A DNA stretch of 17,512 bases from UBA7803 sp041686955 (GCA_041686955.1 JAWLCV010000082.1:1-17512); one strand, 5' to 3'. Shown: positions 1 to 7,062, counted from the stretch's first letter. A program made the numbers and translations. Notes: a model not told the origin generated them from the letters alone.

Positions 1-186
1 AGCCGCAAAGGTCACCCACACCTTGTTGTCCTTCCACAGGAAGGAGTGCACCACCCCCACCGGCCAGCCGTCCTTGGTGGACCACATGAGCACGCACTCG
101 CGGGCTTCGTTCATGAGCCGGTCGATCTGCTCCTGGCTCATGGCGTAGATGGATACGATCTCGTGATCGTGGGACGTGTCGGTCAT
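1..186 (-). CDS. Pyridoxamine 5'-phosphate oxidase-like FMN split-barrel protein, 5' part only
   Basis: The first 62 codons are present and the gene runs off the left edge. Translation starts at the ATG at 186-184, preceded by a strong AGGAGGGAG ribosome site. The visible residues include MSQEQIDRLMNEARECVLMW, then TKDGWPVGVVHSFLWKDNKVWVTF. This is the typical N-terminus of the PNPOx-like FMN-binding split barrel: a helix, then strands with a 'xGxPxxxxxxfxxxxxxixF' pattern. Family members are small flavin- or F420-dependent reductases or oxidases, and the substrate cannot be told from this fragment. It lies 76 bases downstream of the ABM gene at 263-628 and is probably co-transcribed with it. 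The fold assignment is fairly secure and the specific function is unknown. Confidence 0.7.
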   Translation of the reverse strand, partial: MTDTSHDHEIVSIYAMSQEQIDRLMNEARECVLMWSTKDGWPVGVVHSFLWKDNKVWVTFAA

Positions 187-262
187 TGCCTCTCCCTCCT
201 GACCGTTGGTTACCCGGAACTCTCGCCGCTCACGCGCCGATCGTCCCGCCCGTCGCACCGTT

Positions 263-628
263 TCAGCCCGCGTGAGGATCGGTGAAGAAATCGGCCCGGG
301 GCGTCATGGTGTCGTCGTAAACCGGCTCCGAGAGGTCCACCCGGTACTTGGCCGTGCTGGCGCCCAGCAATCCGAAGGACCCGAGGGTCTCCCGCATGCG
401 CAGGTACCATTCGTTTCTGAAGTGCTCCGCCAGAGCTTCCTCGCTCGCCCAGCGCTCGAACACGCGGATGCGCCCGGGATGCAGCGGGTCGGGGCACCAG
501 TCGTAATCGAGGCAGCCCGGCTCCGTCAGCGCCCCCTCGATCAAAGGCCGGGCCGCTTCCAGCGCCGCCTCGAGCCGCTCCGGCGGCAGATCCACGGTCC
601 CGGATATGATGATGCGCGTTTCGTTCAT
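263..628 (-). CDS. Antibiotic biosynthesis monooxygenase (ABM) domain protein, putative quinol monooxygenase
   Basis: A 121-residue protein beginning MNETRIIISGTVDLPPERLE. It matches the dimeric alpha/beta-barrel ABM/YgiN family in order: a strand, the helix ERLEAALEAARPLIEG, the family signature EPGCLDYDWCPDPLHPGRI, then FERWASEEALAEHFRN. These proteins act as cofactor-free monooxygenases on quinols or polyketide-like phenols. I chose the ATG at 628 because GGGGAG sits about 7 bases upstream and the homologous strand starts right after it; a TTG at 649 would add only seven residues. The C-terminus (about residues 95-121, including VYDDTMTPRADFF) runs longer than the minimal domain. It is divergent from the TetR gene at 714 and upstream of the FMN-protein gene. 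It is the first of two ABM proteins in this island. Confidence 0.82.
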   Translation of the reverse strand: MNETRIIISGTVDLPPERLEAALEAARPLIEGALTEPGCLDYDWCPDPLHPGRIRVFERWASEEALAEHFRNEWYLRMRETLGSFGLLGASTAKYRVDLSEPVYDDTMTPRADFFTDPHAG

Positions 629-660
629 GTCGTCGCTCTCCCCGCACAATTGGCTTGATT

Positions 661-685
661 GGTGCTACGATATCGCGCAGACACC
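661..685. promoter_or_regulatory. Candidate TetR operator in the divergent promoter region
   Basis: The 85-base gap between the divergent ABM and TetR genes holds GGTGCT and AGACACC as imperfect inverted arms around the perfect 8-base palindrome CGATATCG (668-675). The two symmetry axes are offset by about 1.5 bases. TetR-family regulators usually bind such palindromes in their own divergent promoter. No convincing -35/-10 pair was found here, so this is a location-based inference. Confidence 0.35.
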
Positions 686-713
686 ATCGAATACACATAC
701 GCCGACCACGCCT

Positions 714-1358
714 ATGGAACCCGCACCTTCCGCGAAGGCCAAGACCTGGCAGCAGACCAAGAGCGAGCGAACCCGCACCGCGATCCTGGATGCGGCCGTC
801 GATTGCTTCTACGAGCTCGGCTACTTCAATACCACGACGGAGCACATCGCCCGCAAGGCCGGAGTCTCCCGCGGCGCCATGCTGCATCACTTCGCCACCC
901 GCTTCGAGCTCATCACCGCCGCGGTGGAGCACATCAACCAGATGCGGCTGGCCACCTTCACGGACGAGGAAACGCGGATTCAGGAAGGCGCCGAGCACAG
1001 CCGGGTCGAGGAAGGCATCGACGCCTACTGGCGGCAGCTCAACACGCCCGCCTTCGTGGTCTTCACCGAGCTCAAGATCGCCGCCCGCACCGACAAGGAG
1101 CTGGAAAAGGTGCTCACGCCGGCTCTCGTCGCCTACGATCGCGCCTGGTACAAGGCTGTCAGCCAGGTCTTTCCCGATCTGGCGAAATCCGAGGCCTTCG
1201 CCCGTACCAACTACCTGACCCAGTACCTGCTCGAAGGCATGGCCATCGCCCGGATGACCAAAGGTCCCAAGGTGCCGGAAAGGATGATTCTCGACTGGCT
1301 CAAGTCCGAGCTGCGACGCAGCTATCAGGACGTAGTCACGGTCAAACGCGTCAAGTGA
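714..1358 (+). CDS. TetR/AcrR family transcriptional regulator
   Basis: A 214-residue protein with the TetR DNA-binding domain at about residues 17-65: a first helix (TRTAILDAAVDCFYELGY) and the helix-turn-helix TTTEHIARKAGVSRGAMLHHF at about 40-60. The C-terminal two-thirds is a helical ligand-binding domain (VEEGIDAYWRQLNTPAFVVF and onward) with no recognisable specificity. The start at 714 is preferred over upstream in-frame ATGs such as 606, because those lie inside the divergent ABM gene and would add 36 residues of unlikely sequence. It is divergent from the ABM gene and convergent with the NIPSNAP gene. It probably represses one or both flanking transcription units and responds to a catabolic substrate or intermediate. 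Confidence 0.92.
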   Translation: MEPAPSAKAKTWQQTKSERTRTAILDAAVDCFYELGYFNTTTEHIARKAGVSRGAMLHHFATRFELITAAVEHINQMRLATFTDEETRIQEGAEHSRVEEGIDAYWRQLNTPAFVVFTELKIAARTDKELEKVLTPALVAYDRAWYKAVSQVFPDLAKSEAFARTNYLTQYLLEGMAIARMTKGPKVPERMILDWLKSELRRSYQDVVTVKRVK

Positions 1359-1399
1359 CCTGTCCCGCGGCGTGCCGCCGTGGGGAATGCGGAACGTGC

Positions 1400-1711
1400 T
1401 CATCCTCGCATGTACGGGGCTTTGGAGGCGAACACTACCGTCTCTGAGATCACCGCTTCGGCCAGCGCCGCCCGCAATCCTTCGCTCCGGGGATCGGCGC
1501 CGATGGCCTGCATGCCGCGATCGAAGTGATTGAAATCCTCGAGCTCCCAGAGGTCGATGACCGTGTGAAGGCGGCCGGTGCGTTGCACGTAGCCGCCCGT
1601 GAGCTTCCAGCCCACGCCCTCGACGATGGAGACGATGTCTTCCATGGTCTCACAGAATCGGGCGAACTCGCTGGGTCGGATCTCCAGGGTGGTGTGCAGA
1701 TATACGGCCAT
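1400..1711 (-). CDS. NIPSNAP-like small alpha/beta-barrel protein
   Basis: A 103-residue protein starting MAVYLHTTLEIRPSEFARFC. Its pattern is an N-terminal strand, a long helix (ARFCETMEDIVSIVE), GWKLTGGYVQRTGRLHTVIDLWELEDF, then a second helix. This is the NIPSNAP branch of the dimeric alpha/beta barrel (ferredoxin-like) superfamily. Bacterial members often sit in catabolic operons and their chemistry is mostly undefined. A GGGGGC ribosome site lies about 6 bases before the ATG at 1711. It is the last gene of the minus-strand catabolic series, separated from the transporter by 121 bases containing two hairpins, so its expression may be partly independent. It ends 41 bases from the convergent TetR gene. 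Confidence 0.75.
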   Translation of the reverse strand: MAVYLHTTLEIRPSEFARFCETMEDIVSIVEGVGWKLTGGYVQRTGRLHTVIDLWELEDFNHFDRGMQAIGADPRSEGLRAALAEAVISETVVFASKAPYMRG

Positions 1712-1738
1712 GGTGTGCCCCCGTCAGCGTCGAGCCCG

Positions 1739-1814
1739 AAACTCCCCCTCCGATCGAACGGCGAGGGAGTTTGAGCTGCATGCCAGCGCAAAAACAGTCA
1801 CGCTTGCAGCTTTT
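1739..1814. repeat. Two adjacent hairpins between the transporter and NIPSNAP genes
   Basis: Hairpin A has AAACTCCC (1739-1746) pairing with GGGAGTTT (1765-1772), plus an inner CCG/CGG stem. Hairpin B has GCTGCA (1775-1780) pairing with TGCAGC (1805-1810), with an inner AGCG/CGCT stem and one 4-base bulge, followed on the plus strand by TTTT (1811-1814). In the direction of the operon (minus), no T-run follows either stem. They could slow transcription, protect the upstream mRNA, or terminate plus-strand antisense transcription. Function is inferred only. Confidence 0.45.
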
Positions 1815-1832
1815 ACCAATCCCCCGGAAAAA

Positions 1833-3302
1833 TCAAGTACGACCGCCCCCCAGAACGTCTCCGGGCCCCTGCGCGGCCGGTTCCACCGCCCGATCGGCCA
1901 GGCGTCGGCGTATCCGCGCGTGGCCGGCCTCATCGATGGGATAGCCGATGATCAGGAACCCGGACAGCAGGTAGAACGCCAGCGGCGACAGCGAGAAGTA
2001 GACCTGGAACGCCCGGAGATCCTCCGGCGAATTCACTACGGTGGGATCGAACCCCAGCACGGCCAGCACCGGCATGGAAATGCCGACTCCCAGCGCCGCC
2101 ACCACCTTGGTGGCCGTGGACCAGGCGGCGAAGAACAGCCCGGCCCGGTCCTGGCCGCTTTCCAGGCTGTCCAGATCGATGACGTCGGCCTTCATGGAGG
2201 ACGGCACCACCTGCGTGTTGCCGCCGCCGATACCGAGAACGAACATCAAGGCCCCCACCAGGACCAGATCGCCCGGGCCCAACCAGATGAACTGCGGAAA
2301 CATCACCCCCATGAGCGAGATGGAGCACAGCCACGTGATGTGCTTGTCGGTGCGCCTGGCGAGCCACACCCACAGCGGCACCCCCAGCAGATTCCCCACG
2401 AAATAGAACAACACCACCTGGGGAGCTGCCGACGGCTCCAGGATCACGTGGGCCACGAACAGCACGAACAGGGGCGTGGTCAGCGACACCGCCAGGCTGC
2501 TGAACATGAAGGCGAACAGGAGACGACGGAACGGCGCGTTCCGCCACATGATCCTGACGCCGGCCCACACGCGCAGCGTGGCAGGCACGAAGTCGAACCG
2601 CTCGGGCACCCGCCACGCCGCCACCGCGACGCACAGAGGCATGAGCAGCAGCGCGCCGGCGCCGATGAGCCACATGATCTCGGCGTTACGCCCGCCCCAG
2701 CCGAAGAGGAGCTGACTGGCGGCCGGCACGGCGATGGCCAGCAAGGTGCCCAGGAGCCCGGCCACGGTGCGCCACCCGGTGATGCGGGTGCGCTCGGCGT
2801 AGCTCGGTGAGAGTTCGGCCCCCCAGGCGAAGTACGGGATGTTGAACAGCGTCCATCCGAGCCAGAACACCATGATCCAGCCCAGCAGAAAACCGGACGA
2901 GACATCGGCGGGCGGGAAGTACAGGTTGTAGACCGCCACCATCACCAGCGGCACCGCCGCCACCATCCAGGGTTTTCGCCGTCCCGCCCGGAGCCGCGTC
3001 CGGTCGCTGAGGAAACCGATCACCGGGTCCGTGACCACGTCCCAGAACCGCGCCAGCATGAGAATCGCGCCCACGCCGGCCATGCCGAGCCCCAGCTCCT
3101 GGGTGTAGAACGCGGGCAGAAACAGGCTCACCGAGGTGGCCACCATGGACATGGGCAGCTCGGCCACGCTGTAGGCGGCGAGCCGGCTCCGGGCTACGGC
3201 GCCGCGGGGGCGCTCCGCTGCCGTCGTCGTCTTCAGTTCGCCGGCGCTCCCTCGGCGATCCAGCGGCGCACCAGGTCGATCTCCGCGGGCGCCAGCGGCC
3301 AC
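1833..3302 (-). CDS. MFS transporter of the GPH (glycoside-pentoside-hexuronide):cation symporter type
   Basis: About 470-489 residues with some 12 hydrophobic segments. The N-terminal half has the GPH layout: LAAYSVAELPMSMV, a first helix, FYTQELGLGMAGVGAILM, then RFWDVVTDPVIGFLSDRT and RAGRRKPWM, the conserved cytoplasmic loop between helices 2 and 3. GPH symporters import sugars and, in catabolic islands, other organic solutes with Na+ or H+. The start is uncertain. GTG at 3302 would overlap the cytochrome gene by 70 bases and adds a low-complexity leader read from that gene's other frame. A CTG at 3236, overlapping the cytochrome stop as CTGA and following GAGGGAG, would give a more family-like N-terminus. 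It is probably the substrate importer of the operon; the substrate is unknown. Confidence 0.88.
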   Translation of the reverse strand: MAAGARGDRPGAPLDRRGSAGELKTTTAAERPRGAVARSRLAAYSVAELPMSMVATSVSLFLPAFYTQELGLGMAGVGAILMLARFWDVVTDPVIGFLSDRTRLRAGRRKPWMVAAVPLVMVAVYNLYFPPADVSSGFLLGWIMVFWLGWTLFNIPYFAWGAELSPSYAERTRITGWRTVAGLLGTLLAIAVPAASQLLFGWGGRNAEIMWLIGAGALLLMPLCVAVAAWRVPERFDFVPATLRVWAGVRIMWRNAPFRRLLFAFMFSSLAVSLTTPLFVLFVAHVILEPSAAPQVVLFYFVGNLLGVPLWVWLARRTDKHITWLCSISLMGVMFPQFIWLGPGDLVLVGALMFVLGIGGGNTQVVPSSMKADVIDLDSLESGQDRAGLFFAAWSTATKVVAALGVGISMPVLAVLGFDPTVVNSPEDLRAFQVYFSLSPLAFYLLSGFLIIGYPIDEAGHARIRRRLADRAVEPAAQGPGDVLGGGRT

Positions 3303-3622
3303 GCCCCCAGCGGCATGGGCTCGCCATCGCCGCCGGCCGGGAGATGCTGGTCCAGCAGCTTGAGGTAGAGATAGCTCTTGGCGGGCTCACCCGGCTCCAC
3401 CCGATTCAGCCCGCTCTGCCGGGAGCTCACCCCCACCAGGCTGGCGTAAGCGGCCTTGGCGTGGAGCGCCATTTCGCCCTGCTCCTGCCCGGTGAGATGA
3501 CAGGCGACGCAACGGGCCTCGAGCAACGGCACGATCTCGCCGCTGAAGCTCACCTCCGCCGCAGCTCCCGCCGTCACGATCAGCAGCAGCCCGGCGACCA
3601 CCACCCGCACCCAGTCAGCCAT
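3233..3622 (-). CDS. Exported c-type cytochrome domain protein
   Basis: A 129-residue protein with a signal peptide (MADWVRVVVAGLLLIVTAGAAA, about 1-22), then SFSGEIVPLLEARCVACH. The single haem-binding CxxCH is at residues 38-42. Met103 in GEPMPLG is the likely distal ligand, and the C-terminal helix (APAEIDLVRRWIAEGA) is the usual closing helix of cytochrome c. The arrangement resembles the c-type cytochrome domain seen in planctomycete-type and PQQ-enzyme-linked proteins. The ATG at 3622 overlaps the stop of the flavoprotein gene by 8 bases (ATGGCTGA), a sign of translational coupling. The coupled, co-exported flavoprotein suggests this cytochrome takes its electrons in the periplasm. That pairing is inferred from gene order and signal peptides. 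Confidence 0.85.
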   Translation of the reverse strand: MADWVRVVVAGLLLIVTAGAAAEVSFSGEIVPLLEARCVACHLTGQEQGEMALHAKAAYASLVGVSSRQSGLNRVEPGEPAKSYLYLKLLDQHLPAGGDGEPMPLGAWPLAPAEIDLVRRWIAEGAPAN

Positions 3623-5381
3623 GACGAGCGTTGTCCGATCGCGGCGTTTCCAACACAGCGTTGCGGGCGGCAATATAGCCGAACGTCATCGCCAGACCGA
3701 TGGTGCCGCCGGCCCCGTAGTAGGCGTTGCGGCTGGGACAGGCGATGCAGTTCCCGGCGCCGTACAGGCCCGGGATGGCTCGGTCATAGCCATCCACCAC
3801 CTGGGCCTTGTGGTTGATCACGGGGCCGCCGTTGGTGTCGAGAAAGCCCGGCGCCAGAATGATGCAGTGATACGGCCCCGTCTCCTGCAGCGGATACATG
3901 GTGCTGTTGGGCATGTCGTTCGCCGCCCACCCGGTATCGTCGCGCATGGGCCCGAACCAGCTCGACCACTGCCGGTCGTAGTCGAAGTCCCCGCGGCCGA
4001 AATCCTCGTCCCGGCCGGCTCTCGCGAAGGCGTTGAACCGCTCGAAGGTGCGTTTCAGCTCGGCGGCGAAATCGGCGCCGAGGCGCACGCCGCCGGTTTG
4101 TGCCGAGTACCGCTGCAGGCGCTCGTCGATACCCGCCGCCAGCTCGTCCAGGTTTGCGCCGGATACGACGTATCGGCTGCTCGCACCACTGCGTGGAAGG
4201 GGAAAGTTGCCCGCGTATGCCTCTGCCGTGCGCCGGTCGTAGATGTAGAACGTCAGCAGATTCGGATAATCGCCGGTGTTGGGATCGTAGACCTGATGAA
4301 TCCGGGTCCGGTCGTTGTAGTTGCGCTTCTCGTTGACGATGCGCCGCCCGTAGCGGTTCACCACGAACATGGAGTCTCCGGGCTGCACGAACGAGCCCAG
4401 GCCCACCGCCCGATTCTGAACCGCCTCCTCGAAGACCACCGTAGAGCGCCAACCCCCCGACAGGTTGCCGAGCTTAGCGCCCACCGCCTGGGCCATGGGG
4501 ATGAGATCACCCGTGGCGAGTGCCGTGGCGCACGCTCCGTAGTGAAACGGCTGCTGATACCGGCGGACCAGGTCCGTATTGTTGGCGTACCCGCCCGTGC
4601 CGAAGATCACCGCCTGGCGCGCGCCCACGGTCACGGGCGTCCCGCCTTGATCCACCCGGACCCCTACCACCGCACCGTCCCGGGTGACGAGCCCGGTCAC
4701 CCGATGGTCGGTGAGGATCGGCACGCCTTTCGATTCCAGAAATGCGGCCAGCTGCCGGATCATGTCCGGCCCGCCTCCCTGGGAGCCGTCCGCACCCTGG
4801 GGGCACAGCGGCCGCCCCCGAGGCGTCTTGTTCTCCGGCATGTGGGACTGGTAGTCCAGCGGATCCTCGCCGCCGAACCGGTCGTTGAACTGGGTCACCT
4901 CGAGGGCGCCGATCCGCCGCAGGTGGTCCACCATGACGTGGCCGTTGTCGTAGAAGGCCTCGATGAGGCGGAACGCCTCCGGCTCGAGGCCCAGGGTCTC
5001 GCTGGCCGGCGAATAGCATTCGGGATAAGCGAACCGGCACATGTACCTGAGGGCGTCCTCCTTCTTGTCCTCGATGCCCCGCTCCCGCAGCAGGAAGTGA
5101 TTGGGGATCCAGAGCACCGCCCCGGACTTGGCGGTGGTGCCCCCCAGCACCGGACCCTTCTCGAGCACCGCCACCTGCCTTCCGGCTGCGGCGGCGGTGA
5201 CCGCTGCAGTGAGGCTGGCCGCGCCCCCTCCCACGCAGACCACGTCCACGACCCGGTCCCACTCGTCGACGGTCGCCGCCTCGATGGCCTGACTCCGGCC
5301 CGGCGCTGCCGAGACCAGGCCGGCCATGGCGGCCATGCCCGCGCCCTTGATGACGTTTCGTCGCGTCGTGTTCCCGCTCAT
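3615..5381 (-). CDS. Tat-exported FAD-dependent dehydrogenase (3-ketosteroid-delta-1-dehydrogenase / flavocytochrome-c family)
   Basis: A 588-residue protein. The N-terminus has a twin-arginine signal (TTRRNVIKGAG, residues 5-15, then AMAGLVSAA), predicting folded export. The FAD Rossmann motif follows at about 46-75 (VVCVGGGAASLTAA ending in LEKG), with GGTTAKSGAVLWIPNH for the FAD pyrophosphate region. Near the C-terminus, IPGLYGAGN and NAYYGAGGTIGLAMTFGY (about 536-570) correspond to the YPGPGATIGPAMTFGY signature of delta-1-ketosteroid dehydrogenases. Tyr554 aligns with the catalytic tyrosine of that family. ATG at 5381 is chosen for the AGAGGGGG site before it and the Tat signal directly after. 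The related fumarate-reductase group is an alternative. Probable role: desaturation of a cyclic ketone-type substrate with electrons passed to the next-encoded cytochrome. The substrate is not determined. Confidence 0.85.
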   Translation of the reverse strand: MSGNTTRRNVIKGAGMAAMAGLVSAAPGRSQAIEAATVDEWDRVVDVVCVGGGAASLTAAVTAAAAGRQVAVLEKGPVLGGTTAKSGAVLWIPNHFLLRERGIEDKKEDALRYMCRFAYPECYSPASETLGLEPEAFRLIEAFYDNGHVMVDHLRRIGALEVTQFNDRFGGEDPLDYQSHMPENKTPRGRPLCPQGADGSQGGGPDMIRQLAAFLESKGVPILTDHRVTGLVTRDGAVVGVRVDQGGTPVTVGARQAVIFGTGGYANNTDLVRRYQQPFHYGACATALATGDLIPMAQAVGAKLGNLSGGWRSTVVFEEAVQNRAVGLGSFVQPGDSMFVVNRYGRRIVNEKRNYNDRTRIHQVYDPNTGDYPNLLTFYIYDRRTAEAYAGNFPLPRSGASSRYVVSGANLDELAAGIDERLQRYSAQTGGVRLGADFAAELKRTFERFNAFARAGRDEDFGRGDFDYDRQWSSWFGPMRDDTGWAANDMPNSTMYPLQETGPYHCIILAPGFLDTNGGPVINHKAQVVDGYDRAIPGLYGAGNCIACPSRNAYYGAGGTIGLAMTFGYIAARNAVLETPRSDNARHG

Positions 5382-5421
5382 GATCCCCCTCTGTGTACTC
5401 CTCGCGACAGCCGTCGTGCCG

Positions 5422-6615
5422 TCACGTAATCCCCTTCTCGAACAGCGCCGGCAGCGCCTCGTCATCGGTCTCGAGCAGCACGTCCAACCAGCGGTGAAAG
5501 AGCTGTCCGCCGCCCTCGTTGCGGCCGAACAGGGAAAACGGCTTCGCCCCCGTGGCCAGCGCCTTCTGCACCCGAAACCCGGTGAGGTAGTCCTCGTCCC
5601 GCACGACGTCCACCATCAGATCCATGTATTCACCGATCGCACGCTCGTCCACTTCCTCGGGTGACTTCAGGGACAGGAAGTTCTGGACGGTGACCGACTC
5701 ACCGGGCGCGGATCCGGGGAAAAGCTGAGACACCATGTAGGTCCCCTCTCCCGGCCCCCGCCCCTTGCGGCCGCCGGCGATGGAGATGTTGGGGAAGATG
5801 GTCCATACCCCTGGCGTGAGGTCCGCCTCCGTCCACTGATCCTCCGGCTTGTTCGCCTGCTCGGTGAAGTTCTTCGGCGCGGTCATGCGCACGTGAGGTC
5901 CCCAGGCGTAGTAGTCCGGCTGGTGGGATAACTCCGGCCCGAAGGTGTTCCGGTGCAGGATGGGCACGTGGTAGTAGTCCCGATAGCCGTCGTAAGCCAC
6001 CTTCCAGTTCGGTCCCGGGAGCTGCTGGCGGCCCACCAGATGGGTCTGATCGAAAGACAGATGCTCCAGCATCTCGCCGTAGCCGCACAGGAACGTGTCG
6101 ATGTCGAGCGTGGACGAAGGATCCAGGGTCACCCAGACCAGTCCCGCCCGCTCCGCCGCCGGCAGCCGGGTCAGGCCGTTGCATGACTTGTCCAGGTGAC
6201 CGAAGTTGTCCTCGTCGAACACGCTGACGAGATCGCCTTCCAGGCTGTAGTTCCAGGCGTGGTAACTGCAGCGGAAACTCCGGGCGGTGCCGGATTCCGC
6301 GTGCTCCACCGGGTTGCCCCGGTGGCTGCACATGTTGACGAAAGCGCCGATGCGGCCGCCTTGCCCCCGGGCGATGAGCACCGGCACCCCGGCCACCTCC
6401 AGCGTCCGGAACGCCCCGGCCTCGCGCAGCTCGCAGGAGAAAGCCAGGGCCAGCGGCAGCCGCTTGAACACGCGTTGGATCTCCCGCTCCCAGCGGCTCC
6501 GGTCGCAGTAGTCGGCCGCCGGTACCTTCAGGATCTCCGGCATCAGATCGATGCGGCCGTTGTGAAGGTTTTCCACCTCGCGGCGGGCTATGGCAAGGAG
6601 CTGGTCTCTCGACAT
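5422..6615 (-). CDS. Rieske non-haem iron oxygenase, alpha subunit
   Basis: A 397-residue protein of the aromatic-ring-hydroxylating oxygenase family. The Rieske [2Fe-2S] ligands are Cys96-x-His98 and Cys116-x2-His119 (in MCSHRG and CSYHAWNY). The catalytic domain shows NWKVAYDGYRDYYHVPILH: Asp213 is the bridging residue, and His216 and His221 are iron ligands. The third iron ligand is probably an Asp in RDEDYLTGFRVQ near residue 340. The start at 6615 has an excellent GGAGGAG site. The enzyme would insert oxygen into an aromatic or alicyclic ring in the cytoplasm. No beta subunit, ferredoxin or reductase gene is adjacent, so it is likely an alpha-only enzyme that borrows its electron chain. 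It lies 52 bases after the ABM gene and 40 before the flavoprotein. Confidence 0.92.
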   Translation of the reverse strand: MSRDQLLAIARREVENLHNGRIDLMPEILKVPAADYCDRSRWEREIQRVFKRLPLALAFSCELREAGAFRTLEVAGVPVLIARGQGGRIGAFVNMCSHRGNPVEHAESGTARSFRCSYHAWNYSLEGDLVSVFDEDNFGHLDKSCNGLTRLPAAERAGLVWVTLDPSSTLDIDTFLCGYGEMLEHLSFDQTHLVGRQQLPGPNWKVAYDGYRDYYHVPILHRNTFGPELSHQPDYYAWGPHVRMTAPKNFTEQANKPEDQWTEADLTPGVWTIFPNISIAGGRKGRGPGEGTYMVSQLFPGSAPGESVTVQNFLSLKSPEEVDERAIGEYMDLMVDVVRDEDYLTGFRVQKALATGAKPFSLFGRNEGGGQLFHRWLDVLLETDDEALPALFEKGIT

Positions 6616-6667
6616 GTCTCTCCTCCAGCTTGGATCCGGGGTCCATCCGTACGCCGCGGGCGGCGGC

Positions 6668-6970
6668 TCAAGCCAAGGGAGATTCGAGCTCTTCGGCGTC
6701 GTAGAAGGTCGCCCGCACCGTGGCGGGATGCTCGGCCATTGCGGCGCGGAAAGCCGCCATGTGCGGCTGCTCGAAGTGGGCCTTCAGCGCTTCGAGGCTC
6801 GACCACTTCTCGGTGATCCTGAGAACCCCGGGGCGGTTGAGCTCGGTGCTGAACGTGTAATCGAGGCAGCCCTCCTCTGCCCGGCTGCATCGTTCCATCT
6901 CGGCTATCGCTTCCCTGAGGGCCGCGATGTTCGCTTCTGTGGATTCCACGACGGCGTTGACGACGATCAC
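6668..6970 (-). CDS. Antibiotic biosynthesis monooxygenase (ABM) domain protein, second copy in the island
   Basis: A 100-residue protein starting at a GTG (6970) with GGGAGG 8 bases upstream. No ATG is available in this frame. The sequence VIVVNAVVESTEANIAALRE, then EEGCLDYTFSTELNRPGVLRITEKWSSLEALKAHFEQPHM, is a full-length YgiN/ABM domain with the family's GCLDY and KW(x)s(x)EAL(x)aHf signatures. Like the copy at 263-628 it lacks extra domains, but the two proteins are clearly divergent rather than a recent duplication. As first structural gene after the LysR regulator, it probably handles a quinol or catechol-like product or intermediate of the pathway, an inference from family and position. 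Confidence 0.85.
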   Translation of the reverse strand: MIVVNAVVESTEANIAALREAIAEMERCSRAEEGCLDYTFSTELNRPGVLRITEKWSSLEALKAHFEQPHMAAFRAAMAEHPATVRATFYDAEELESPLA

Positions 6971-6998
6971 CTTTCGAACCTCCCTGGTCGTCTGCCGG

Positions 6999-7037
6999 AG
7001 TCTACCACGCCGCCGGAGAATAGCGTCAAGCCTGACG
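6999..7037 (-). promoter_or_regulatory. Candidate promoter of the catabolic operon with inverted repeat over the -35
   Basis: On the minus strand, TTGACG (7029-7024) could be a -35 and TAGACT (7004-6999) a -10. The spacing of 19 bases is on the long side. The -35 lies inside an inverted repeat, CGTCA (7024-7028) and TGACG (7033-7037) with a 4-base loop, which could be an operator for the neighbouring LysR regulator. On the plus strand the same repeat is followed by GTTTTT, so a weak terminator facing the other way is an alternative. Confidence 0.35.
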
Positions 7038-7062
7038 GTTTTTCCTGCGGCATGCGGTGGGT

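Noticed and set aside
1359..1399. A bidirectional terminator between TetR and NIPSNAP genes
   Set aside because: The GCGGC-GT-GCCGC repeat has too small a loop and no T-run on either side.
210..1403. A 397-codon minus-strand frame through the ABM and TetR genes
   Set aside because: It conflicts with the TetR gene, whose HTH is clear, and with the ABM frame. No domain is visible.
3621..5429. A 602-codon open frame on the plus strand opposite the flavoprotein gene
   Set aside because: It mirrors the real gene in a GC-rich region. It lacks any recognisable domain, and the minus strand carries FAD, Tat and active-site motifs.
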